Origin: an uncultured Eubacteriales bacterium
Lineage (GTDB): Bacteria; Bacillota; Clostridia; Oscillospirales; Oscillospiraceae
NCBI GenBank assembly: GCA_900545925.1
Contig: URAZ01000017.1
Location: forward strand, 12,074 to 76,073
Length of the DNA stretch: 64,000 nucleotides
Direction: 5' to 3'
The notes beneath the pieces are model-generated. The model was not told where the DNA came from. It did not search any database and worked only from the letters and a program-made list of their open reading frames with translations. Positions 18,701 to 26,397 of this stretch are shown here, in pieces. Numbering within the stretch: the first letter of the stretch is position 1; each line of letters begins with the position of its first letter. A program made the translations under genes and the position numbers.

Positions 18701-19213
18701 GATGAGCAGATTGTGAATATCGCTGGAATCGTGGAGGCAATCAAGATGAAGACCACGCGCTCCGGCTCCATGATGGCATACGTCACAGTGGAGGACGACA
18801 CCGGTTCCATGGAACTTTTGACATTCTCCACGATTTTGAACCAATATGGTTCACTTCTCTATGAAAACGCCGCTGTTATCCTGAATGGGCGCATCTCTGT
18901 GCGCGATGAAAAACCGCCGCAGATGGTTGTGAACCGCGTGATACAGGTTGGGGACATGAAGGATCTTGATGCTGCGCAGACTGCTCGTCAGGCAGCGGCA
19001 CAGGCGCATACTGTCTATCTGAAAATCGAGAATTCCGGGCAGAAATCTGCAAAAAAGGTCTTGCCAATCCTGAAAATGTTCCCCGGAAGGGCACGGGCTG
19101 TCATTTACTTCGCCGATACTGGTGCACGGATGGGCGGAGCATGTGCGCTGGACGAGCGAATGCTGCAGGAACTGCGAGAACAGCTTGGCGAAAAAAATGT
19201 AGTTGTGAAGTAG
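15740..19213 (+). CDS. dnaE: DNA polymerase III subunit alpha, DnaE type
   Basis: A 1157-residue replicative-family DNA polymerase of class C. The N-terminal PHP domain starts FVHLHVHSEYSLLDGACRI; the catalytic core carries GPGRGSAAGSMV and the acidic PDIDMDFGD motif, then FQMESTGMTG and YQEQVIEIFRKLAGYS. After the tandem HhH region, the OB-fold lies around residues 1000-1080 (NIAGIVEAIKMKTTRSGSMMAYVTVEDD). No proofreading domain is present, as usual for DnaE. Clostridia usually also have PolC, so this may be the DnaE that extends primers. It follows whiA, probably in one transcript. Confidence 0.97.
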   Translation: MAFVHLHVHSEYSLLDGACRIGSMMDRVQELGQDAIALTDHGVMYGTIDFYRAAKKAGIKPIIGCEVYVARRTHFDKVHGIDKEPYHLVLLCENEIGYRNLSYMVSLGFTEGFYNRPRVDMDLLREHHEGLIALSACLAGRIPQAIMQEDLDAAEQAAREYAEIFGPEHFYLELQDHGIPEQRTVNGQIRKLADKLGLPLVVTNDAHYLRKSDAKMQDVLLCIQTGKTVDDPNRMKFETEEFYLKSEEELRSLFPDVPEAFENTVQIAERCNVEFTFGKYFLPEFKLPEGVTSLSYLKQLCREGFDELYGTAHPEYMQQLEYEIDMIEKMGFTDYFLIVWDFVRFAKSAGIPVGPGRGSAAGSMVTYCLHITEIDPMKYGLYFERFLNPARVTMPDIDMDFGDTRRGEVVDYVRQKYGEDHVAQIVTFGTMAARAAIRDVGRVMNFTFAETDAVAKLVPTTLHITLKDALKQSSQLRQMYDGDARVKELVDTAMALEGMPRNTSTHAAGVVITKLPVYNYVPLATNDGTIVTEYTMTTLEELGLLKMDFLGLRNITVIDDAIRDIRKTEPDFSMSRVTDNDPKVMDMLTQGRTAGVFQMESTGMTGVCMGLKPQSIEDLSIIVAAYRPGPMESIPRLIACKQDPSLVKYKHPMLKPILSVTYGCILYQEQVIEIFRKLAGYSLGQADMVRRAMSKKKAKDIEKERGAFIRGDASRNITGCVANGIPEQTAEAIYNEMYDFANYAFNKAHSVCYAVIAYQTAWFKCYYPREYMAALMTSVLGSSVKISEYISECRAMGIALLPPDINESNDNFTVVPGGIRFGLAAIKNIGRGFIQKVMNEREQGGKFTSLEDFASRMYGTDLNKRALENLIKAGACDSFGLNRAQMLRIYELVLDAAASRKNKNIDGQMGLFDLLSGEDSAAVMPAVQVPDIPEMSVQEKMNLEKQTTGLYLSGHPMDEYRPLLRGMDVVPIGEILECFENGDETYQDEQIVNIAGIVEAIKMKTTRSGSMMAYVTVEDDTGSMELLTFSTILNQYGSLLYENAAVILNGRISVRDEKPPQMVVNRVIQVGDMKDLDAAQTARQAAAQAHTVYLKIENSGQKSAKKVLPILKMFPGRARAVIYFADTGARMGGACALDERMLQELREQLGEKNVVVK

Positions 19214-19291
19214 TCTTGTTTTTTACAAATTCGCTACACTTTTGTAACTTGACATGTTATACTATAAAGAGTTGAAAAGGAGTTGGGGCGA

Positions 19292-20623
19292 TTGCGCAGG
19301 AAACAGCTGGGACTTGCGTTGCTTTCTGCGGCGTTGACACTGCTGCTGACAGGATGCTTTGTCAAAACAGTTGACGAGTTATATACGCTGCCGCGGCATT
19401 CTGACGAGTATGACCGGCTGGAACTTGCGATTGAAAAAGTCCTGACCAGCCAAAATGCTTCCTATGCCGCGCCGGTGTCCGGTGTAAACCAGCAGTCTGT
19501 GCAGCTGGCCGATCTCGACGGCGATGGCATGGACGAAGCGATTGCATTTTTGAAAGCAGCAGGAGACAAGCCGCTCAGAGCCTGTATCTTTTCTCACGCA
19601 GACGGAGACTATCACCTGACAGATGTGATTGAGGGCGATGGCACCAGCTTTGCAAGCGTGGAATATGTACAGCTGACAGATCGACCAGGGATCGAACTTG
19701 TCATCGGCTGGCAGCTGTCCACCGATGTTCTGCAATCGCTCGGCGCTTATTCCTACGCAGACGGCCATGTGTCCGAACTGATGAACGCCAACTATTCGGA
19801 ATACCGCGTAGCCGATCTTGACAGCGATGGGCAGAAAGATATTTTTATTCTCCGCTTTGACGCAGAGCAGCCGCAGGGTGTTGCAGAACTCTATCACTGG
19901 AAGGACGGGCAGCTGGAACGCGAACCGGAAGCGTATCTGACTGCTGGCGCATCCCAAGTCAAACGCATTTTGAGTGGGAATCTGATGAAGGATGTTCCCG
20001 CTGTCTTTGTTGCAAGCGCATATGAAAATAACAGCCTTGTGACCGACGTGTTTGCCTTTCAGGACGGTACTTTCAGAAACGTTACTGCACATGAGGCAGA
20101 AAGTGCGGTTTCCACTGTTCGCAGTTATTATGTCTATGCCGCTGATATTGACGAAGATGGACTGATTGAACTGCCGCAGATCCTGCCGCTTCCGACAGCA
20201 GAGGGATCTGATGAAAATGATGCAGCAATCAGCTGGTATAACCTTGATATGGAAGGGCGCAGCCTTCCAAAGCTGACGACCTATCACAGTTTTTCTGGTG
20301 GGTGGTTTTTGAAGCTTCCAGACAGCTGGCAGAACCAGTTCTGCATCACGCGCAGCGCAGAGACGGATGGCGTGCGCGGCTATGCGTTTTCGCAGTGGAA
20401 AAATGGACGGCGCGGCGATTTGATTTTTACAGTCTATGAGTTTTCCGGTGAAAACCGGTATGAGTTCGCATCCGCAGACGGCAGATTGATTCTGGCCGAG
20501 AAGGGCGATGTTGCCTATGCAGCAAAGCTTGGAACAGGAAAGTGGGCTTCCGAACTGTCGGAAGACAGACTAAAGGACATGTTCCACTTTATTCATATTG
20601 ATTGGAATTCGGGAGAGACGTGA
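19292..20623 (+). CDS. Lipoprotein with FG-GAP/EF-hand-like acidic repeats
   Basis: A 443-residue surface lipoprotein. The signal peptide ends in the lipobox LLTGC, so the mature chain begins with an acylated Cys. Three calcium-binding-like loops, DLDGDGMDEA, DLDSDGQKDI and DIDEDGLIEL, are spaced along the chain, as in VCBS/FG-GAP-type beta-propeller or EF-hand proteins. The start is a TTG with AAAAGGAG about 9 bases upstream; an earlier TTG directly abuts this site. Its function is unknown. It sits 13 bases before a two-component pair, so it could be the sensory partner or a co-regulated envelope protein. Confidence 0.75.
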   Translation: MRRKQLGLALLSAALTLLLTGCFVKTVDELYTLPRHSDEYDRLELAIEKVLTSQNASYAAPVSGVNQQSVQLADLDGDGMDEAIAFLKAAGDKPLRACIFSHADGDYHLTDVIEGDGTSFASVEYVQLTDRPGIELVIGWQLSTDVLQSLGAYSYADGHVSELMNANYSEYRVADLDSDGQKDIFILRFDAEQPQGVAELYHWKDGQLEREPEAYLTAGASQVKRILSGNLMKDVPAVFVASAYENNSLVTDVFAFQDGTFRNVTAHEAESAVSTVRSYYVYAADIDEDGLIELPQILPLPTAEGSDENDAAISWYNLDMEGRSLPKLTTYHSFSGGWFLKLPDSWQNQFCITRSAETDGVRGYAFSQWKNGRRGDLIFTVYEFSGENRYEFASADGRLILAEKGDVAYAAKLGTGKWASELSEDRLKDMFHFIHIDWNSGET

Positions 20624-20636
20624 GGAGCAAAACAGA

Positions 20637-21323
20637 ATGAAAAAGGTTTTGATTTTGGAAGACGAGGTCAGCATCCGAAGCTTTGTGGTCATCAATCTTA
20701 AGCGCGCTGGATATGAGGTCGTGGAGGCCGGAACCGGTGAAGAGGCGCTGGAGTTGCTGAAGGTCAATCCAGATGTCGGCGTTGCGATCCTCGATATTAT
20801 GCTGCCAGGCATCGACGGATTTGAGGTCTGCCGCAACATCCGGGCGACAGATAAAAAAATCGGTATTATTATGTTAACTGCAAGGAGCCAGGAGATGGAC
20901 AAGATCACCGGCTTGATGACAGGCGCAGACGACTATATGACCAAACCCTTTAGTCCAGCGGAATTGACCGCACGCATCGACGCGCTGTACCGCCGTATTG
21001 ATTCAGACGGGTCTTCTAATCAAATCGAACTCAAGCACGGCCCCTTCGTTTTGAATACACGCAACCGGACGCTGGATAAGGACAGCCGCCGCATCAAGCT
21101 AACGCAGGTGGAATACGCCATCGTCAAGCTGTTCATGCAGAATCCAGGACGGGCACTTTCTCGTGAGGATATTCTTGCTGCGGTCTGGGGCCGGGACTAT
21201 GACGGCGAACTCAAGATCGTTGACGTGAACATCCGCCGCCTGCGCATTAAGATCGAGGACGACACCGCAAATCCGACCTACATTACAACGGTCTGGGGCT
21301 TTGGTTACAAGTGGGGCGCATAA
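20637..21323 (+). CDS. OmpR/PhoP-family response regulator
   Basis: A 228-residue regulator with a receiver domain (KKVLILEDE, phospho-acceptor Asp in VAILDIMLPGIDG, conserved Thr in MLTAR and Lys in MTKPFSPAEL) and a C-terminal winged helix (RIKLTQVEYAIVKLFMQNPGRALSREDIL, ending TTVWGFGYKW). The start is the ATG preceded by GAGGAG; the frame is open further upstream without a site. It lies 18 bases before its likely kinase. Confidence 0.92.
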   Translation: MKKVLILEDEVSIRSFVVINLKRAGYEVVEAGTGEEALELLKVNPDVGVAILDIMLPGIDGFEVCRNIRATDKKIGIIMLTARSQEMDKITGLMTGADDYMTKPFSPAELTARIDALYRRIDSDGSSNQIELKHGPFVLNTRNRTLDKDSRRIKLTQVEYAIVKLFMQNPGRALSREDILAAVWGRDYDGELKIVDVNIRRLRIKIEDDTANPTYITTVWGFGYKWGA

Positions 21324-21341
21324 GGCGCGAGGTGAGGCTTT

Positions 21342-22763
21342 TTGAAGAAAAAGAAACGCCTGTCCGGCATTGAGCGGCGCTGGTTCGTCAATAACGTAGG
21401 CGTGATTATGCTGCTGGTCGCAGCCTGTGTGTTTGGTGTAGTGTTTTCTGTAGCGGCGTATTACGACACTAACCTTCGCTCCGGCCTTGAAAACAAGGCG
21501 AAAACAACGACCGATTTTTTCAGCAATTACATCTCACAGAGTTACAAGGAATATTATCAGTCCTGTATCAAATTTGCACAGACCTTTGAAGAAAAGGACC
21601 GGCTGGAACTGCAATTTATTTCTGCGAATGGAAAGCTTGTCGCTTCCTCCTATGGAAAATTCGCCGGACGTTCTGCCTCGACGCCCGAGATTCAGCAGGC
21701 GATCGACAGCCAGCAGATCCGGCACTACAAGGGTAGAAACCCGCTGACAGGGGAGCGCATTCTGGCCGTTTCCAGTCCGATGATCTATACAAACGGCGAA
21801 GTGATCGGCGTGCTGCGCTATGTAACAAGTTTGCGCAATGCGGATCTTCAGATCCTGATGATCGCACTGATTGCCATCACGATCGGCCTGCTGTTTATTG
21901 GCTCGATCTTCTTCCTGAGCAGCTTTTTTATCAAGTCCATTCTGGTGCCCGTCTCGCAGATCAACGCGACAGCCAAGCGCATTGCCGCCGGCTCCTACGG
22001 CGTGCAGATCCCCGGTCAGTATGACGACGAGATCGGCGAGTTGGTTGGTACCATCAATGATATGTCCGTCAAGATTGGTCAAGCGGAGAAAACGCAGACG
22101 GAATTTATTTCCTCTGTGTCGCACGAACTGCGCACGCCGCTTACGGCCATCTCCGGCTGGGGTGAAACGCTTCTGACATCCGAAAATCTGGACGCGGAGA
22201 CGCGGCGCGGCGTTGTGATCATTGCGCGTGAGGCCAAGCGACTTACCGGTATGGTCGAGGAACTGCTGGAATTCACGCGAATGCAGGACGGGCGGTTTAC
22301 ACTCCATGTCGAAACGGCTGATGTTCTGGCGGAATTTGAAGATACGGTCTTTATGTACGGCAACCGGCTCAAGCAGGAGGGAATCTGTCTGCACTATGAC
22401 GGCTGCGATGAGGAGATTCCAGAGATTCCGTGCGACGTTGCGCGTATGCGTCAGGTGTTTTTGAACATTCTTGACAACGCAGCCAAACACGGTGGCGAGG
22501 GCAAGCGTATCGACGCATCCATCGCACATGAAGGAACTTCTGTTGTCATCCGCATCCGGGATTATGGGCCCGGTATTCCGGAAGAAGAACTTCCGCGCGT
22601 CAAGCTGAAATTTTATAAAGGCAGTTCTAAAGCCCGCGGCAGCGGCATCGGACTTGCCGTCTGCGAGGAGATCGTTACCATGCACGGCGGAATGCTGACA
22701 CTGGAAAATGCGGAGGGCGGCGGCACGCTTGTTACGATCAGCATCCCCACTGGGGAAGAATAA
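21342..22763 (+). CDS. Sensor histidine kinase with HAMP domain
   Basis: A 473-residue membrane kinase. A first span is at about residues 14-36, an extracellular sensor of about 110 residues follows, and a second span near 168-198. HAMP follows (LVPVSQINATAKRIAAGSYGVQIP). The phospho-acceptor His is in SVSHELRTPLTAISGW; the ATPase domain shows the N box NILDNAAKHG and G boxes DYGPGIPEEELP and GSGIGLAVCEEIV. The start is TTG with AGGTGAGG upstream. It is the partner of the preceding regulator; its signal is unknown. Confidence 0.9.
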   Translation: MKKKKRLSGIERRWFVNNVGVIMLLVAACVFGVVFSVAAYYDTNLRSGLENKAKTTTDFFSNYISQSYKEYYQSCIKFAQTFEEKDRLELQFISANGKLVASSYGKFAGRSASTPEIQQAIDSQQIRHYKGRNPLTGERILAVSSPMIYTNGEVIGVLRYVTSLRNADLQILMIALIAITIGLLFIGSIFFLSSFFIKSILVPVSQINATAKRIAAGSYGVQIPGQYDDEIGELVGTINDMSVKIGQAEKTQTEFISSVSHELRTPLTAISGWGETLLTSENLDAETRRGVVIIAREAKRLTGMVEELLEFTRMQDGRFTLHVETADVLAEFEDTVFMYGNRLKQEGICLHYDGCDEEIPEIPCDVARMRQVFLNILDNAAKHGGEGKRIDASIAHEGTSVVIRIRDYGPGIPEEELPRVKLKFYKGSSKARGSGIGLAVCEEIVTMHGGMLTLENAEGGGTLVTISIPTGEE

Positions 22764-22772
22764 GAGGTTTGC

Positions 22773-23735
22773 ATGAAAAAAGAAAACAATCCTGTCAGTC
22801 AGGAAAAATTTAAAACACTCATCGGCGGTCAGGCACTGATTGAAGGCATTATGATGCAGGGGCCGGACAAGCGTTCTATCGTCGTGCGCGGCCCAGAGGG
22901 CCTTGTCAAAAAGGTCGAGCCGCTTAAAAAGCGCACCGGTATTGCCAAATGGCCACTGATCCGCGGCGTAGTGAATTTTGCTTCGTCTATGGTGTCTGGC
23001 GTGAAAGCACTCATGTATTCGGCGGAGTTCTTTCCGGAAGATGAGGCCGATGCACAGCCATCCAAATTTGAACAGTGGCTGGAGCAGAAGCTTGGCAGTG
23101 AGAAGCTGGAAAAAGCAGTTGTGTCCTTTTCTGTGTTTCTCGGCGTTCTGTTTTCTGTCGGCCTGTTCTTCCTGCTGCCGACACTTTTGAGCGGTATTTT
23201 TGACCGCTGGATCCATAATGCTGTCATCCGTAGTCTGATTGAGGGCGTCATTCGCATCGCAATTTTTATGGGCTATATGATCCTGATTTCCCGGATGAAG
23301 GACATGAAGCGCGTCTTTTCCTATCACGGTGCAGAGCATAAGACCATCCGCTGCTATGAAGCGCAGCTTCCGCTGACAGTTGAAAACTGCCGCGGCATGA
23401 CCCGCCTGCATCCGCGCTGCGGCACAAGCTTCCTGTTTGTTGTCGTTGCGATTTCGATTTTGCTTTTTGCGCTCGTAAGCGCTGTTTTCCCGACCAGCAA
23501 TATGCTTGTCCGTATGCTTATCCGGCTTGCACTCCTGCCGTTCGTCGTGTCGATCAGCTATGAGTGCAATCGTTTTGTCGGCCGCCATGACAATGGCCTG
23601 ACGCGCGCGCTTTCTGCACCCGGTATGTGGTCCCAACACTTTACGACCAACGAGCCGGATGATTCCATGCTGGAAGTTGCTATTGAGGCGCTGAAACTCG
23701 TCATTCCGGACGAGGCTGGTACTGACCGATGGTAA
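22773..23735 (+). CDS. DUF1385 family membrane protein (YqhQ-like)
   Basis: A 320-residue protein with the conserved DUF1385 start IGGQALIEGIMMQGPDKRSIVVR, then a block of about four hydrophobic spans (residues 115-145, 150-180, 215-270) and the motif FSYHGAEHKTIRCYEA, followed by HPRCGTSFLFVV. The family is typical of Firmicutes and usually lies next to prmC or prfA; its biochemical role is not known to me. It overlaps prmC by 7 bases. Confidence 0.88.
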   Translation: MKKENNPVSQEKFKTLIGGQALIEGIMMQGPDKRSIVVRGPEGLVKKVEPLKKRTGIAKWPLIRGVVNFASSMVSGVKALMYSAEFFPEDEADAQPSKFEQWLEQKLGSEKLEKAVVSFSVFLGVLFSVGLFFLLPTLLSGIFDRWIHNAVIRSLIEGVIRIAIFMGYMILISRMKDMKRVFSYHGAEHKTIRCYEAQLPLTVENCRGMTRLHPRCGTSFLFVVVAISILLFALVSAVFPTSNMLVRMLIRLALLPFVVSISYECNRFVGRHDNGLTRALSAPGMWSQHFTTNEPDDSMLEVAIEALKLVIPDEAGTDRW

Positions 23736-24586
23736 AGAAGTACGGCGACCTCTATCTTCAGGCCCGCCGGACGCTGCTGCCATCGGAAGGGGAGAATGCC
23801 TCCATGGCTGCACGGGAACTGTTGGCATTTGCCTCTGAAAAATCCGTGACGGCCGTGCTTGCAGACTCGAACTTATACGCCAGCGAACAGATCGAGGATA
23901 AGTTGAATGGGTATGTAAACCGCATGCTTGCACATGAACCGCTGCCTTATATCCTCGGACAATGGGATTTCTATGGAATATCACTGGAGGTCACGCCGGA
24001 TGTGCTCATCCCGCGCGATGACACCATGGCGGTTACTGATCTTGCGCTCGATGTCCTGCGCGGCAGAACAGAACCGCGTGTACTGGATCTTTGCTGTGGC
24101 AGCGGCTGTATCGGCCTCGCCATTGCACACCAGCTGCCTGATGCCCATGTGACACTTGCAGATATCTCGCGCCCCGCGTTGGCGGTTGCCAAGCGCAACA
24201 TCAAGCGGCTGAAGCTTATGAACCGTGTGACAGCGGTCGGGCTGGATGCACGGAAGCGAGGACCTAGTTTTGTCGGCACACTTGACGCGCTGGTCTGCAA
24301 TCCACCGTATGTGACGAGCGAAGAAATGGCGCGGCTGGAGCCGTCCGTAAAGGAATACGAGCCTGCCCTTGCGCTGGACGGCGGGAAAGACGGGCTGGCG
24401 TTTTACCGCGCCGTCGTAGAAAACTTTACCCATCTGCTGGCAGACGGCGGATACCTCTGCTTTGAATTTGGCCTTGGACAGCATATGGCCGTATCTATGA
24501 TTCTTCAGGAATACGGATATACGGATATTGTTCTGCGGAAAGATTTGCGCGGCGTTGTCCGCGCTGTCAGAGGGAAAAAGAAATAA
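23729..24586 (+). CDS. prmC: Peptide chain release factor N5-glutamine methyltransferase PrmC
   Basis: A 285-residue SAM-dependent methyltransferase that methylates the Gln of the GGQ motif of release factors. The N-terminal helical substrate domain is followed by the Rossmann fold with LDLCCGSGCIGLAIAHQ (SAM binding) and the catalytic NPPY motif in VCNPPYVTSEEM. The prfA gene that often follows is missing; recA follows instead. Confidence 0.95.
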   Translation: MVKKYGDLYLQARRTLLPSEGENASMAARELLAFASEKSVTAVLADSNLYASEQIEDKLNGYVNRMLAHEPLPYILGQWDFYGISLEVTPDVLIPRDDTMAVTDLALDVLRGRTEPRVLDLCCGSGCIGLAIAHQLPDAHVTLADISRPALAVAKRNIKRLKLMNRVTAVGLDARKRGPSFVGTLDALVCNPPYVTSEEMARLEPSVKEYEPALALDGGKDGLAFYRAVVENFTHLLADGGYLCFEFGLGQHMAVSMILQEYGYTDIVLRKDLRGVVRAVRGKKK

Positions 24587-24598
24587 AACAAACGTTTG
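24585..24598 (+). promoter_or_regulatory. Candidate SOS (LexA) box in front of recA
   Basis: AAAACAAACGTTTG agrees at 11 of 14 positions with the Bacillus-type box CGAACRNRYGTTCG and contains AAAC-N4-GTTT. It overlaps the recA -35 hexamer, a position where repressor binding would block transcription. The lexA gene is not in the window. Confidence 0.5.
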
Positions 24599-24624
24599 AT
24601 TTTTCCCAAACAATGTGTTATAGT
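24596..24624 (+). promoter_or_regulatory. Promoter of recA
   Basis: TTGATT (24596-24601), 17-base spacer, TATAGT (24619-24624); about 35 bases before the ATG. Confidence 0.7.
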
Positions 24625-24658
24625 AAGTCTATACACAAAAGAGGAAGGAACTGAGACG

Positions 24659-25756
24659 ATGGAAAAGAAAAAAACAGCCGATCAGACTCCCAATAACGAC
24701 AAGAAACAGGCTCTTGATACTGCTATCCGGCAAATCGAGAAAAACTTCGGCAAGGGCGCGGTTATGCGTCTGGGTGACCGGCCTGATCTCCAGGTCGATG
24801 CAATCCCAACCGGCTCTCTGGCACTTGATGCCGCGCTCGGTATAGGCGGCGTGCCCAAGGGCAGAATTATCGAGATCTACGGGCCGGAATCCTCCGGTAA
24901 GACGACGCTGGCGCTGCATATTGTCGCACAGGCGCAGAAACGTGGCGGTGAGGTCGCATTCGTAGATGCCGAGCATGCGCTGGATCCGGATTATGCTGCC
25001 CGCATCGGCGTAGATATTGATTCCATGCTGGTTTCCCAGCCGGATACCGGTGAGCAGGCGTTGGAGATTACCGATGCACTCGTGCGCTCCGGCGCGGTTG
25101 ACGTCGTGGTTGTTGACTCTGTCGCGGCGCTGACGCCCCGTGCGGAAATCGAGGGTGAAATGGGTGATACATTCGTCGGCCTGCAGGCGCGGCTCATGTC
25201 GCAGGCACTGCGTAAGCTAGCCGGCAATATCTCCAAGACAAACTGCGTCGTGATCTTCATCAACCAGCTGCGTATGAAAATCGGAGTCATGTACGGCAAC
25301 CCTGAGACGACAACTGGCGGCAACGCGCTGAAGTTCTATGCTTCTGTCCGTATCGACATCCGCCGCACAGAGGCCATCAAAAACGGCTCCGAGGTCATTG
25401 GCAACCGTACACGCGCCAAGATCGTCAAGAATAAATGCGCGCCTCCCTTCAAAGAGGCTTATTTCGATATTATGTACGGCGAAGGCATCTCCAAATGGGG
25501 TGAGATGGTCGATCTTGCAGTACAGCTGGAACTCATCAACAAGAGTGGCAGCTGGTTCTCCATAGGCGACGAGCGCATCGGGCAAGGCCGCGATTCGGCA
25601 AAACAGTATCTCATTGACCATCCCGATGTTGCCGACCGCATTGAGCAGTCTATCCGCGATAATATGTGGAAGCTGCAGGGCAAGAACGCGAAACCGCCTG
25701 CATCCGCGGCTGCAAAGCCGGTAAGCGTTTCGGCTGACGATTTTAATGACGACTGA
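24659..25756 (+). CDS. recA: Recombinase RecA
   Basis: A 365-residue strand-exchange ATPase for homologous recombination and SOS induction. Walker A is GPESSGKT (75-82); the catalytic Glu is in FVDAEHALD, Walker B in VVVVDSVAAL, followed by loop L1 (GEMGDTFVGLQARLMSQALRK) and the Gln-containing L2 region (INQLRMKIGVMYGNPETTTGG). An acidic DDFNDD tail is present. The ATG with GAGGAAGG upstream is used. The recA stop and the recX start share a base (TGATG), so RecX is translationally coupled. Confidence 0.99.
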   Translation: MEKKKTADQTPNNDKKQALDTAIRQIEKNFGKGAVMRLGDRPDLQVDAIPTGSLALDAALGIGGVPKGRIIEIYGPESSGKTTLALHIVAQAQKRGGEVAFVDAEHALDPDYAARIGVDIDSMLVSQPDTGEQALEITDALVRSGAVDVVVVDSVAALTPRAEIEGEMGDTFVGLQARLMSQALRKLAGNISKTNCVVIFINQLRMKIGVMYGNPETTTGGNALKFYASVRIDIRRTEAIKNGSEVIGNRTRAKIVKNKCAPPFKEAYFDIMYGEGISKWGEMVDLAVQLELINKSGSWFSIGDERIGQGRDSAKQYLIDHPDVADRIEQSIRDNMWKLQGKNAKPPASAAAKPVSVSADDFNDD

Positions 25757-26397
25757 TGCGCCTGCTTGCCATTCAGGAACTGCCGCAGTCAAAGCGCGTC
25801 AAGCTTGTCTTTGACGATGATTCCGTATTAAAAACGCAGCCGTATCTGCTTGCAGACTTCGGCCTGTACAGCGGGATGGACCTGACGGACGAAGACTATC
25901 AGGCGCTGCTGACGGCTGCCGGAAAAGCGTCTGCAAAGGCCCGGGCCGTTCGCATTGTCGCAGCTGCCGGCGTATCTGAAAAGGAACTTCAGAAACGGCT
26001 TGTCCAAAAGGGCGAGGAAGCAGCTGACGCACAGGAGGCTGTCGGCTGGCTCAAAGAACTTCATCTGCTCGACGACCGGGAAACGGCTCGTCAGCTTGTT
26101 GCAAGCGCCGCAGCAAAGGGCTACGGAAAGAGCCGCATTAAGAATATTCTATATGAGAAGGGTATTCCGCAGGAATTCTGGGATGAGGCGCTTGCGGAAT
26201 TGCCGGAAATGGACGATGCCATCGACCGTTTCCTGCTCCGCCGCTGGCAGGGAAAAGTCCCGGACGAAAAAGAAGTAAAACGAACTGTGGACGCGCTGAT
26301 TCGGCGCGGTCACAGCTGGAAGGACATCCAATCTGGTCTTCGGCGCTACCGTGTCGGACTGGAACTGGAAGAAATCACGGAGGACGACATATCATGA
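25756..26397 (+). CDS. recX: Regulatory protein RecX
   Basis: A 213-residue modulator of RecA filaments, made of repeated three-helix units: LQKRLVQKGEEAADAQEAVGWLKELHLLDD, then YGKSRIKNILYEKGI, then IRRGHSWKDIQSGLRRY. The N-terminal 70 residues look like the extra beta region of Firmicute RecX. Its ATG overlaps recA by one base and its stop overlaps rimO by 4. Confidence 0.9.
   Translation: MRLLAIQELPQSKRVKLVFDDDSVLKTQPYLLADFGLYSGMDLTDEDYQALLTAAGKASAKARAVRIVAAAGVSEKELQKRLVQKGEEAADAQEAVGWLKELHLLDDRETARQLVASAAAKGYGKSRIKNILYEKGIPQEFWDEALAELPEMDDAIDRFLLRRWQGKVPDEKEVKRTVDALIRRGHSWKDIQSGLRRYRVGLELEEITEDDIS

Noticed and set aside
21534..23984. 816-codon antisense open frame
   Set aside because: It overlaps a histidine kinase, a DUF1385 gene and part of prmC on the other strand, all with clear motifs. 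It has no ribosome site and its composition is that of a GC-rich shadow frame.
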